Shown: in pieces, positions 51,469-58,394 of the stretch | Layout: every line of letters starts with the position of its first letter | How positions within the stretch are numbered: the stretch's first letter is position 1 | Source of the DNA: Paenibacillus flagellatus | GTDB lineage: Bacteria; Bacillota; Bacilli; Paenibacillales; NBRC-103111 | Length of the DNA stretch: 64,000 nucleotides | Reading direction: 5' to 3' | Assembly (NCBI RefSeq): GCF_003217775.1 | Contig: NZ_QJVJ01000003.1 | Location: 1 to 64,000 of the forward strand | Notes under the pieces: generated by a model | Told to the model about the DNA's origin: nothing | The model's database searches: none | The model's input: only the letters and a program-made list of their open reading frames with translations | Made by a program: the position numbers and the translations under genes

Positions 51469-52419
51469 ATGAACTTGTTCACGACGATCCGAGGCTCGAT
51501 GATGGAGTCGTTTTTCCCGTCGGGCTGGGACTTGGAGAAGATCGACCGGTGTGCGGGCACGCCCCCTGCCGAAGCGCTGAAGCCGGAGCCGCATTGGCAT
51601 CCGGGCTTCCGCCCGGTCCCGTGCGCGAGCCTGGAGCAGTTCGACGCGTACATGGGTCACGAAATCGCGATGCTGATCCGCGAAACGCGGGATCGGGGGG
51701 AGAAGCTCGCGATCATTTTGCCGGTCGGGCCGATGGGGATGTACAAGTGGACCGTCTACTTCCTGCAGGCGTGGAACGTGAGCGCTTCCCACGTATACGG
51801 CTTCAACATGGACGAATGGAGCGACGCCGAAGGCAACACGCTGCCGCCGTCCAACCCCGGCGCGTTCCAATACGCCATGGAGAACAGCTTCTACGCGCCG
51901 CTCGGCGAATTGACCGTTCCGGCCGCGCAGCGTCATTTCGCGACGAAGGAAAACTTGCCGGCTTACGCGGACAAAATCGCCAAGCTGCGCGGCGAAGGGG
52001 CGAAGCTGGCCGTCGTGTACGGCATCGGACGCGTGTTCCATATCGCGTTCTGGGAGCCGCATTTCGCCGGAGAATACGCTTCGGAAGCCGAGTGGAGGGC
52101 GGATACGCACCGGATCGCCGCCAAGCTGCACCCGCTTACGATCGAGCAGAACGCGATCACGAGCTTCAAAAGCCGGACGACGCTCGTGCCGTGCTACGCC
52201 AACACGATCGGGCCGGGACTGTTCCTGCAGGCGGACTACGCGATCGGCGGCGCCGACGGGGCGCTCGGTCGAGGCATGATGTGGCAGGGCATGTCGCTGC
52301 TTACGACGTTGAAGTACGGTCCGGACCCATGGGTGCCGTCCAGCTATATGCCGACGATTCCCGGGAAGCTGTTTTTCCTGCGGGAGCTGGCCGGCCCGCT
52401 CGAGCCCGAATTGAACTGA
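51469..52419 (+). CDS. Glucosamine-6-phosphate isomerase (NagB)-like protein, divergent
   Basis: A 316-residue protein with the NagB fold. The Asp72-type motif is kept as GFNMDEW. The catalytic loop, normally GxGxDGHxAFNEP, reads [14 protein letters not shown]: the His and Glu are retained but the position of the catalytic Asp (D141 in E. coli NagB) is Val and the following Gly is Phe. It is also longer than NagB (about 265). It may act on a non-phosphorylated or 3-keto amino sugar, or on a different step. ATG 51469 is chosen 7 nt after AGGAGG (ATG 51463 would be only 1 nt away). Confidence 0.8.
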   Translation: MNLFTTIRGSMMESFFPSGWDLEKIDRCAGTPPAEALKPEPHWHPGFRPVPCASLEQFDAYMGHEIAMLIRETRDRGEKLAIILPVGPMGMYKWTVYFLQAWNVSASHVYGFNMDEWSDAEGNTLPPSNPGAFQYAMENSFYAPLGELTVPAAQRHFATKENLPAYADKIAKLRGEGAKLAVVYGIGRVFHIAFWEPHFAGEYASEAEWRADTHRIAAKLHPLTIEQNAITSFKSRTTLVPCYANTIGPGLFLQADYAIGGADGALGRGMMWQGMSLLTTLKYGPDPWVPSSYMPTIPGKLFFLRELAGPLEPELN

Positions 52420-52444
52420 CGACGCGAAGAAAGGGGCGGTACAA

Positions 52445-53149
52445 GTGAATATTTTGGCCGTCGGGGCGCACCCGGACGACATCGAAATATCGTGCGCCGG
52501 AACGCTGTCCAAGCTGAAGCAGGCCGGCCATCATATCGTGCTTTGCCACGCGTGCAAAGGCGATAAAGGCCACTATACGATTCCGCCGGAGGAGCTGACC
52601 GAGATTCGCCGCAAGGAGGCTCAGGAAGCCGGGGCGGTTATCGGCAGCGAGGTCATTTCGCTCGGCTTCGGCGACGGGGAGATTATCGCCGAAAACCAGG
52701 AGAACCGGATGACGTTCATCGACCTCGTCCGGTACGCCCGGCCCGATATCGTCATCACCCATGCGCCGAACGATTATATGCCGGACCATATCGCGGTCAG
52801 CCAGCTCGTCTTCCATGCGACGTTTTTCGCTACGCTGCCGTGGTTCAAGACGAACCATCCGGCGGCCGACAAGGTGCCGGGGCTGTATTATATGGACAAT
52901 TTGTCCTGCCTCGGCTTCGAGCCGACGTTCTACGTCGACGTGACCGATCATCTGGAGACGAAGCTCGACATGCTGCGCAAGCATCAGAGCCAGCTCGCCT
53001 GGCTGAAGGAGCACGACAACGTCGACATCGTCGATTTCGTCACGACGCTCGGCAAGACGCGGGGCATTCAAGCCGGCTGCGCCGTAGCCGAAGGGTTCGT
53101 CCAGCACCTCGTCTGGACGCGGCCGAACGCCGTCCGGTTTCCGGTGTAA
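52445..53149 (+). CDS. PIG-L family deacetylase
   Basis: A 234-residue zinc-dependent N-acetylglucosaminyl deacetylase-type enzyme. Zinc motif AHPDDIE at 8-14, the second His in YMPDHIAVSQLVF (about 115-127), and DNLSCLGFEPTFYVDVTDHL match the LmbE/PIG-L family. It removes acetyl from an N-acetylated sugar, which hints that the island's substrate carries GlcNAc or a relative. Start is GTG 52445 after AAAGGGGCGG. Confidence 0.9.
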   Translation: MNILAVGAHPDDIEISCAGTLSKLKQAGHHIVLCHACKGDKGHYTIPPEELTEIRRKEAQEAGAVIGSEVISLGFGDGEIIAENQENRMTFIDLVRYARPDIVITHAPNDYMPDHIAVSQLVFHATFFATLPWFKTNHPAADKVPGLYYMDNLSCLGFEPTFYVDVTDHLETKLDMLRKHQSQLAWLKEHDNVDIVDFVTTLGKTRGIQAGCAVAEGFVQHLVWTRPNAVRFPV

Positions 53150-53203
53150 ACCGGCGGCTCGCGCGTCATCGGTCGCCGCATCATATCGAAGGAGAGAACG
53201 CAT

Positions 53204-54229
53204 ATGTTGAAAGTGGGCTTGGTCGGCCTCGGCTTCATGGGGCGGATGCATTTGAGAAACTACGAGCGGCTGGAGCGCGAAGGCTACCCGATCCAAGTGA
53301 CGGCGATTTGCGACTTGGACGAGAAAAAGTTTCAAGGCATATTCGTCGAAGGCAATCTGCAGTCGGGCGGCGACGAATTCGACTTGTCCCGTTATCGCGC
53401 TTACCATGACTTCGACCGGATGCTGGCGGAGGAGGAGTTCGACATCGTCGACATCGCCATGCCGAGCTACCTCCACGAGGAAATGACGGTCAAGGCGCTC
53501 GGCCGCGGGCTGCACGTCCTATGCGAGAAGCCGATGGCGCTCAGCACGGCTGCGGGCCGGCGGATGCTGGAGGCGGCGGAGAAGAGCGGCAGGAAACTGA
53601 TGATCGCCCAAGTGCTGCGGTTTTGGCCGGAGTACGAATATTTGAAGGAAACGGTGGAGAGCGGGCGGTACGGCCGCGTGCTGTCGGCGCATTTTTTCCG
53701 CGGCGGCAATCCGCCGAAATGGACGTACAACGATTGGATGGTACGCGGAGAGACGAGCGGAGGAGGGCTATACGACCTGCACATCCACGACATCGACATG
53801 GTCAACTGGCTGTTCGGCACGCCGCAGTCGGTATCGACGCAAGCGCTCGACGTCCTGCCCGGCAGCACGTTCGACATCATCTCGACCCATTACGCGTATC
53901 CGGACCGGAAAGTGGTCAGCACGCAGTGCGACCGGACGCTTCAGGGCGAGTTCGGCTTCGAAATGTCGTTCCGTGTCAATTTCGAAGGCGGCAATCTCGT
54001 CTTCGAGAAACGGACGCTGCGCGATAACCCGAAGGACGGCAAAGGGTTCGTCCCCGAGCTGTCGAAGGATACCGGCTATTATCGGGAAATCCGCTATTTC
54101 GCCGACGCGGTGCTGCACGACCTTCCGATCGAACGTTCGACGCCGGCCGATTCGCTCATGGCGCTCGCCATCGCCGAGGCGGAAGCCCGTTCGGCGGTGG
54201 CCGGAGGCGAAGCCGTCGACATCGCGTAA
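53204..54229 (+). CDS. Gfo/Idh/MocA-family oxidoreductase 3
   Basis: A 341-residue NAD(P)-dependent sugar oxidoreductase: VGLVGLGFMGRMHLRNYERL (Rossmann), LHVLCEKPMALSTAAGRRML (EKP with catalytic Lys), and LYDLHIHDIDMVNWLFG (catalytic His). It is last in the module D operon. With the deacetylase, isomerase and NagB-like protein it suggests oxidation and deamination of an amino sugar. AGGAGAG precedes the ATG. Confidence 0.9.
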   Translation: MLKVGLVGLGFMGRMHLRNYERLEREGYPIQVTAICDLDEKKFQGIFVEGNLQSGGDEFDLSRYRAYHDFDRMLAEEEFDIVDIAMPSYLHEEMTVKALGRGLHVLCEKPMALSTAAGRRMLEAAEKSGRKLMIAQVLRFWPEYEYLKETVESGRYGRVLSAHFFRGGNPPKWTYNDWMVRGETSGGGLYDLHIHDIDMVNWLFGTPQSVSTQALDVLPGSTFDIISTHYAYPDRKVVSTQCDRTLQGEFGFEMSFRVNFEGGNLVFEKRTLRDNPKDGKGFVPELSKDTGYYREIRYFADAVLHDLPIERSTPADSLMALAIAEAEARSAVAGGEAVDIA

Positions 54230-54257
54230 TTGTAAAATTTCAATAATTTGCGCATTT

Positions 54258-54288
54258 GGCCCGCCCGGGGGATTGCCCCGGGCCGGGC
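54258..54288 (+). terminator. GC-rich hairpin after the module D operon
   Basis: GGCCCGCCCGGGG (54258-54270) pairs with CCCCGGGCCGGGC (54276-54288), with one bulge and a five-base loop. There is no T-run, so it could be a weak terminator or a stabilising hairpin. Confidence 0.5.
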
Positions 54289-54387
54289 TGTCTGTTATCG
54301 TGGAAGTATAGGCTTCCCGGGAAGCGGCCGGATCCCGATGGAGGGGCGGCGGCCGATTCGGAGGTCAAGCATAGGGAGGGAATTGAT

Positions 54388-54597
54388 ATGCCGTTCAATA
54401 TCGGGTGGACCGGTCTTATTCTGATCGTCCTGATCGGCTTGCTTCTGTTCGGGCCGTCCAAGCTTCCCCAGCTCGGGCGCGCGATCGGGGACACGATGCG
54501 GGAGTTCCGCAAAGGAAGCCGGCAAATGATCCAGGAAGCCGAGGCGGAGAACGTCGTCGACGTCAAGCCGCAAGCGGAGCGCAAGTCCGTCAATTAA
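54388..54597 (+). CDS. tatA: Sec-independent protein translocase subunit TatA
   Basis: A 69-residue TatA/TatE. One N-terminal membrane helix (about 7-22, WTGLILIVLIGLLLFG) leads into FGPSKLPQLGRAIGDTMREF, the conserved FGPxxLP hinge and amphipathic helix, then an acidic/basic tail. AGGGAGGG precedes ATG 54388. It lies just after the island that encodes four Tat substrates, but no tatC is in the window. Confidence 0.95.
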   Translation: MPFNIGWTGLILIVLIGLLLFGPSKLPQLGRAIGDTMREFRKGSRQMIQEAEAENVVDVKPQAERKSVN

Positions 54598-54628
54598 GAG
54601 GATGCGGGACGATGGCCCCGTATACGAG

Positions 54629-54672
54629 AAGAACCGAACGTTCCGGCTCAGCGGGACGATCGGTTCTTTTTT
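54629..54672. terminator. Terminator shared by tatA and the convergent coat-like gene
   Basis: AAGAACCGA (54629-54637) pairs with TCGGTTCTT (54660-54668), with an inner GTTCC / GGGAC pairing, and is followed by further T residues. The last codons of the convergent minus-strand gene lie inside it. Confidence 0.8.
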
Positions 54673-55013
54673 GTCGTGTTCGCGTTGGATCGGCTTTTGC
54701 GCCGTTTCGGCCGTCGGCCGCCGCGAGCGCGCATAGCGGAGCGGCCGTTCGTTTTCGGCCTGCCGCCGGCACCGGAACGGCTGCGGCGGAAGCCGCTCGC
54801 AAACGCGGACGGACCGATCGCGACCATGTCGACGACGTCGTTGTCGCGAAAGTACGTCCGGTTGCGGACAGCGTCGCCGTCCGCCTGAACGCCGGTTTGC
54901 TGCTTGCCGAACGATCCCCAGAGCGAGGCGTCGTTGTTGCCGACGAATACGCCGCTGTTGCCGCTCATTTGCTGCACGCTAATTTGTTTGAACACGATCG
55001 TGGAATACGTCAC
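54648..55013 (-). CDS. GerPA/GerPF-like small protein with Arg/Lys-rich tail
   Basis: A 121-residue protein. The first 70 residues share a pattern with the other small proteins of this cluster: ISVQQMSGNSGVFVG, a W, then GDAVRNRTYFRDNDVVDM. This resembles GerPA/GerPF-type spore proteins. Residues from about 75 on form a strongly basic tail rich in R, K, S and G (RRSRSGAGGRPKTNG, RRPKRRKSRS), like spore coat proteins of the CotG/CotB type. Start is GTG 55013, 11 nt after AAGGAG. I infer a coat or spore-surface role. Confidence 0.6.
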   Translation of the reverse strand: MTYSTIVFKQISVQQMSGNSGVFVGNNDASLWGSFGKQQTGVQADGDAVRNRTYFRDNDVVDMVAIGPSAFASGFRRSRSGAGGRPKTNGRSAMRARGGRRPKRRKSRSNANTTKKNRSSR

Positions 55014-55063
55014 GGCGTCGTTCGCTCCTTCCCGGGTGACGGCGACCGCCTTCCCGTTCTCTG

Positions 55064-55564
55064 CTACAGCTTACGCGAAGACGGCGGCTCGCGGTTGGGC
55101 GCGGCCGGGCGGTCGGCGTGCGCGTACGGCGTCGTGTCGACCGAAAACCCCGACGGCGTCCGGCGAAAAGCGGCTTCGGGAGTCGCCCCGTCCCGCCGCT
55201 TTTCCGGCTTTTTCGGCGAAGCGGCGTCCGGACCGGCGCCGGCATCGCCGGGAGGCCGTTTCGCCGACTCCTTTTTGCGTCCGAAAAGAGCGTCGGGATC
55301 GAGCTGGACGTCGAAGTTGTTGCCCAGGTTGAGCGAGCCGCTCAATTCGTCGATATCGAGCGAGTCGAGCCGGAACGTAACGTTTTCCACGACGGGCCGA
55401 TGAATATGCAATTGCCGTACGACGACGCTCTGCTTGCGGGTTTCGTTCGCGAGCGCCTGCAGCGTCCGTTCGAGCCGTTCGATATGCTGCTCCAGCCGGC
55501 GCAACTCGTCCCCCGCCGGACGGGGTTCGTCCCGCTTGCCTCGTCCCGCAAACCAATTGAGCAT
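55064..55564 (-). CDS. GerPC-like spore protein
   Basis: A 166-residue protein. An N-terminal coiled coil (about 18-45, LRRLEQHIERLERTLQALAN) is followed by VENVTFRLDSLDIDELSGSL and NLGNNFDVQ, which resembles the domain of B. subtilis GerPC (a spore coat protein needed for germinant access). The C-terminal third is low-complexity, rich in P, A, R, K. ATG 55564 follows GAGGAACG. A minus-strand -10-like CATATACT lies at 55616-55609. Confidence 0.65.
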   Translation of the reverse strand: MLNWFAGRGKRDEPRPAGDELRRLEQHIERLERTLQALANETRKQSVVVRQLHIHRPVVENVTFRLDSLDIDELSGSLNLGNNFDVQLDPDALFGRKKESAKRPPGDAGAGPDAASPKKPEKRRDGATPEAAFRRTPSGFSVDTTPYAHADRPAAPNREPPSSRKL

Positions 55565-55658
55565 GGGTTTCGTTCCTCGTTCGTCCGAATTAGACACTCG
55601 TCTCTTACAGTATATGGGCGCCGCCCGCCAGACATGCTTCCCGAAAGGCGGGAAACGA

Positions 55659-55686
55659 ATAGGACAGCGGTACGGCGGCATATAGT
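55659..55686 (+). promoter_or_regulatory. Sigma-E-like promoter of the plus-strand spore cluster
   Basis: GAATA-type -35 (ATA at 55659-55661), 17 bp, then CATATAGT (55679-55686; sigma-E consensus CATACANT). A spore mother-cell sigma factor would fit the downstream genes. Sigma-K would need AC 16-17 bp upstream, which is not present. Confidence 0.5.
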
Positions 55687-55716
55687 TCGAATAAGGAGCG
55701 GATTGGAGGAACTTTC

Positions 55717-55974
55717 ATGCCGGGCACGATTATTTTTAACGGAATATACGTGAACGCCCAAGCGACGAACGCGGCCGTCTTTATCGGTGAAGCGGCGGCG
55801 CCGGGTTGGGACTCGCACAACAAGAACCAAATGTCGATCGGGACGATCTTCAACGCGTTCGGCGGCGGCGGCCCCATTGCGGGCAATTTGAACCTGCTGT
55901 CGGATAACGATTTTTTGGATACGCTCATTTTGGACGGCTTCGAGAGGGATGGCGGTCCGAGCATCCAATCGTAA
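55717..55974 (+). CDS. GerPA/GerPF-like small protein (copy 2)
   Basis: An 85-residue protein with the cluster pattern: YVNAQATNAAVFIGEAAA, GWDSHNKNQMSIG, and NLNLLSDNDFLDT. Like GerPA/GerPF it is short, acidic, Gly/Asn-rich and beta-predicted, without a signal peptide. TTGGAGGA lies 8 nt before ATG 55717. It starts a three-gene plus-strand unit behind the sigma-E-like promoter. Confidence 0.65.
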   Translation: MPGTIIFNGIYVNAQATNAAVFIGEAAAPGWDSHNKNQMSIGTIFNAFGGGGPIAGNLNLLSDNDFLDTLILDGFERDGGPSIQS

Positions 55975-55992
55975 GGAGGACGCCGACAACCG

Positions 55993-56256
55993 ATGTCCGA
56001 TACGAAGCTTCTGGTCCAATTCGACCGCATCGTCGTCAACTCGATCGGCACGAACGCCGGCATTTTCGTCGGCACGAACCTGCAGTACGGCTGGAGCTCG
56101 CACAGCAAGACGAACGCCAGCATTACGGATGTTACGGGCGACGGCAACGAGGTGAGAGGGAACGTCAACGTCATCTACGACAACGACCTGATCGATACGC
56201 CGATCGACGACCGCGACGTTATCCTGAGCGCGCAGCGGGCGGCGAAGGCGTGTTGA
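55993..56256 (+). CDS. GerPA/GerPF-like small protein (copy 3)
   Basis: An 87-residue paralogue: IVVNSIGTNAGIFVGTNL, GWSSHSKTNASIT, and NVNVIYDNDLIDTPI. The shared (G)WxSHxKxN and xxNxNxxxDNDxxD blocks mark a defined family within this locus. It ends with a lone Cys. It is 18 nt after copy 2 and 32 nt before the Hsp20-like gene. Confidence 0.65.
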   Translation: MSDTKLLVQFDRIVVNSIGTNAGIFVGTNLQYGWSSHSKTNASITDVTGDGNEVRGNVNVIYDNDLIDTPIDDRDVILSAQRAAKAC

Positions 56257-56288
56257 TCGCACGATTCGGATAAGGGGAGGCGGGGCGG

Positions 56289-56795
56289 ATGAGCCGGACG
56301 AACGACGGGGAGCCGGCGGGAGCGGCGTTCCCGTTCGATTGGGACGATTTTCAAACCCGGTTTTTCGGCGACGGGGGATGGAAGGAGGCGTGGAACGGAG
56401 GCGCCGGCACGATCCCGTGGGTGGATCAGTACGTGCGGCAGGTGCTCGCCAAAGCGGTTCCGGACGTCAACGTCAATCAGGCGCGGCCGATGCCTCCGGA
56501 CAACAAATCGACGTCGCCTGCAGTCGCCTGCAGCGTGTTCGAGACGCATCGGGCGATTATCGCCCGGATCCGGCTTTCGCCCGACGTCGACCCCCGGGCC
56601 GTCCGGCTGTTTGCGTATTCGCACGAGCTGAAGGTGACCGGTCTCCCCGGAGAGCGGGAGAAGACGATCAAGCTGCCGGTTCCGGTCCGCGTCGACGGGA
56701 CGAAGGCGGTGTGCAGGCAGCGAGTCGTGGAGGTGACGATGCCGAAGGAGGAAGCGTCGCCGGTCAAAGAAATTCCGATCCGGCACGGGGACTGA
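56289..56795 (+). CDS. Divergent Hsp20/alpha-crystallin-like protein
   Basis: A 168-residue protein. The C-terminal part (about 85-160: PRAVRLFAYSHELKVTGLPG, KTIKLPVPVRVDG, RVVEVTMPKE) has the strand order of an alpha-crystallin domain, while the N-terminal part (FPFDWDDFQTRFFGDGGW, W-rich) resembles the helical N terminus of coat proteins CotM/CotP. The similarity is weak and the call is by fold impression and context (a second, clearer Hsp20 lies in the same locus). Confidence 0.5.
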   Translation: MSRTNDGEPAGAAFPFDWDDFQTRFFGDGGWKEAWNGGAGTIPWVDQYVRQVLAKAVPDVNVNQARPMPPDNKSTSPAVACSVFETHRAIIARIRLSPDVDPRAVRLFAYSHELKVTGLPGEREKTIKLPVPVRVDGTKAVCRQRVVEVTMPKEEASPVKEIPIRHGD

Positions 56796-56998
56796 AGCGG
56801 GAGCGGCGCTAGCCGGAGCGGGCGAGCGCGAAACGAATCGCGAACGAATGGAGGGCTGCCCGAATGGCGGGCGGCCCTTTCGTCGTCTCGATCGTCCGAG
56901 TCCCGGCGCGAGGCGGCTTGGTGCCGGCGGCACGGTCAATTCCCCGGCTTCCCGCATACGATATCGGAACAGGTCGTGCGCATGCGGGAGGGATCGAT

Positions 56999-57214
56999 AT
57001 GGCGGAGGAAGAGAAAGATCCGTGCATCCGGTGCGGGCACCAGCCGGACAAGACGGACCAGTATTGCGTCCGGTGCGGCGCTCCGCTCGTCAACAAATGC
57101 ACGAAAAAAAAGAGCCCTTTGCACAAGGGCTGCTCGAAAGTGAACCGGTCCGACGCGGCGTTCTGCGCGTCGTGCGGGTCGCCGACCGTCTTTCGGCAAG
57201 CGGGCCTGCTGTAG
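56999..57214 (+). CDS. Zinc-ribbon-type small protein
   Basis: A 71-residue protein with eight cysteines: CIRCG at 9-13, YCVRCG at 22-27, KC and GC in the middle, and FCASCG near 55-60. The pattern is two C-x-x-C-x..-C-x-x-C zinc ribbons. ATG 56999 follows GGGAGGG by 6 nt. A CATACGAT sequence at 56955-56962 is a possible sporulation -10 without a clear -35. Role unknown. Confidence 0.65.
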   Translation: MAEEEKDPCIRCGHQPDKTDQYCVRCGAPLVNKCTKKKSPLHKGCSKVNRSDAAFCASCGSPTVFRQAGLL

Positions 57215-57218
57215 GCGG

Positions 57219-57533
57219 CTAGCTGCCGATGTCCGGCTGCGGCTTCGCCGAATCGCGCACGAGCTCGGCGAACCACCGCCGGACGGGCTCGGGAACGTCC
57301 GACGCCGCTTCGCCCGACATCCATTCCACGAAGTCCGCGTCGTCGAGCGCCGCTCTCGTGCCGGACAGCCGATTGTTGTCGCCGCTTACTTCGCCGAAGC
57401 CTTGATTGTGCTTCTTATGGCTTTGAAATTGCGAAGGAAAGTTGTTGCCCATATTGACGCAGGACGCGCCTTCCACGCTGCCGATCCGGATATGGCCAAT
57501 GACGAAATTGGGGGAGAAGAGCGACGCCGCCAT
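57219..57533 (-). CDS. GerPA/GerPF-like small protein (copy 4)
   Basis: A 104-residue paralogue: HIRIGSVEGASCVNMGNN, QSHKKHNQGFGEVSGDNN, and an acidic C-terminal helix (about 75-100, VPEPVRRWFAELVRDS). It is the third gene of a minus-strand unit (Hsp20, copy 5, copy 4); its ATG overlaps the TGA of copy 5 as TGATG, showing translational coupling. Confidence 0.62.
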   Translation of the reverse strand: MAASLFSPNFVIGHIRIGSVEGASCVNMGNNFPSQFQSHKKHNQGFGEVSGDNNRLSGTRAALDDADFVEWMSGEAASDVPEPVRRWFAELVRDSAKPQPDIGS

Positions 57534-57745
57534 CAGTCCGCACCTTGCGTACGTGGTGCCGGCCGGCCCGTCCGGACGGCGTGTCGACCGCCCTCCGCCC
57601 GGTTGCCGCAGCCGCCGATCGAGCCGAACCCTTCGTTCGTTTCGTCGCGGCTCGTACGTCCGACGATGACGTTCACGCCCGACTGGATGGACGAGCTGTC
57701 GGACAGCTTTTCGACTTCGATCGATTCGAAACGGATACGTACCAT
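57533..57745 (-). CDS. GerPA/GerPF-like small protein (copy 5)
   Basis: A 70-residue paralogue: VRIRFESIEVEKLSDSSS, SGVNVIVGRTSRDE, EGFGSIGGCGNRAEGG. The C terminus is short and basic. AAGGAGG lies just upstream of ATG 57745. Second gene of the minus-strand Hsp20 unit. Confidence 0.6.
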   Translation of the reverse strand: MVRIRFESIEVEKLSDSSSIQSGVNVIVGRTSRDETNEGFGSIGGCGNRAEGGRHAVRTGRPAPRTQGAD

Positions 57746-57756
57746 GAGCCGCCTCC

Positions 57757-58269
57757 TTATTCGGAATAGAAGCCCGCCGGATCGGACGGTTCCGAACGGA
57801 CCGGCTCGGCGTCCCGGGCCTCCGCCGCCGGCTCCTCGGACTCGATCGCGATGTCGACGGCGTTATCGGGCTCGGTTCGGCGGACGAACTCGACCGTCAG
57901 CAGCCCGTCGCGGTATCGGGCTTTCATCCCTTCCGCCGAAATGCCGGAAGGCAGGTCGATGACGCGGTGAAACTGCCCGAAAAACCGTTCGGCCACGATC
58001 CGGTCGTCCTCCTCGATCGGATATCGGCACGGGATGTCGCCCCTGACGTGCAGCGCGTTTTTGTGCACGGACAGCTTGACCGATTCCTCCGGCCTGCAGC
58101 CCGGAAGCTCGATGACGACGTACAGCCGGTCCGCGGTGGCGTATACGTCCGTTCGCGGCTGCTGGGTCGGCAGCAAGCCGGACATATCTTGCCAAAATTG
58201 CTCCCCCAACGTCCGGTCGGCCTGGGAGCGGAGCTTCTTCCAAAACGTCCGGTCGCGAAAATCGTTCAC
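57757..58269 (-). CDS. Hsp20/alpha-crystallin family protein (CotM/CotP-like)
   Basis: A 170-residue small heat-shock family protein. The alpha-crystallin domain (about 40-130) has TDVYATADRLYVVIELPGCR, VHKNALHVRGDIPC and the core GLLTVEFVRR (equivalent of the usual GVLxIxxxK motif). The C-terminal tail (about 135-170) is acidic/Pro-rich. In B. subtilis the coat proteins CotM and CotP belong to this family, and its small neighbours are GerP-like, so a spore-coat role is likelier than heat shock. GTG 58269 follows GGAGGCTTCC. Confidence 0.82.
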   Translation of the reverse strand: MNDFRDRTFWKKLRSQADRTLGEQFWQDMSGLLPTQQPRTDVYATADRLYVVIELPGCRPEESVKLSVHKNALHVRGDIPCRYPIEEDDRIVAERFFGQFHRVIDLPSGISAEGMKARYRDGLLTVEFVRRTEPDNAVDIAIESEEPAAEARDAEPVRSEPSDPAGFYSE

Positions 58270-58327
58270 GGAAGCCTCCTTCCGGCGCTTCGGCCGATGA
58301 TGGCGATAATGGTGCTTCTACCTTACC

Positions 58328-58357
58328 ATCGTATGAGCATGCCGGTTCGTCCCATTC
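58328..58357 (-). promoter_or_regulatory. Possible sigma-E-like promoter of the minus-strand Hsp20 unit
   Basis: Reading the minus strand, GAATG lies 16-17 bp before CATACGAT (plus coordinates 58335-58328), resembling sigma-E -35 and -10 boxes. It is about 60 bp upstream of the start codon. Confidence 0.4.
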
Positions 58358-58394
58358 GCGCCCTCTTGCAAGCGGGGTTATCGGGCGGTCGATA

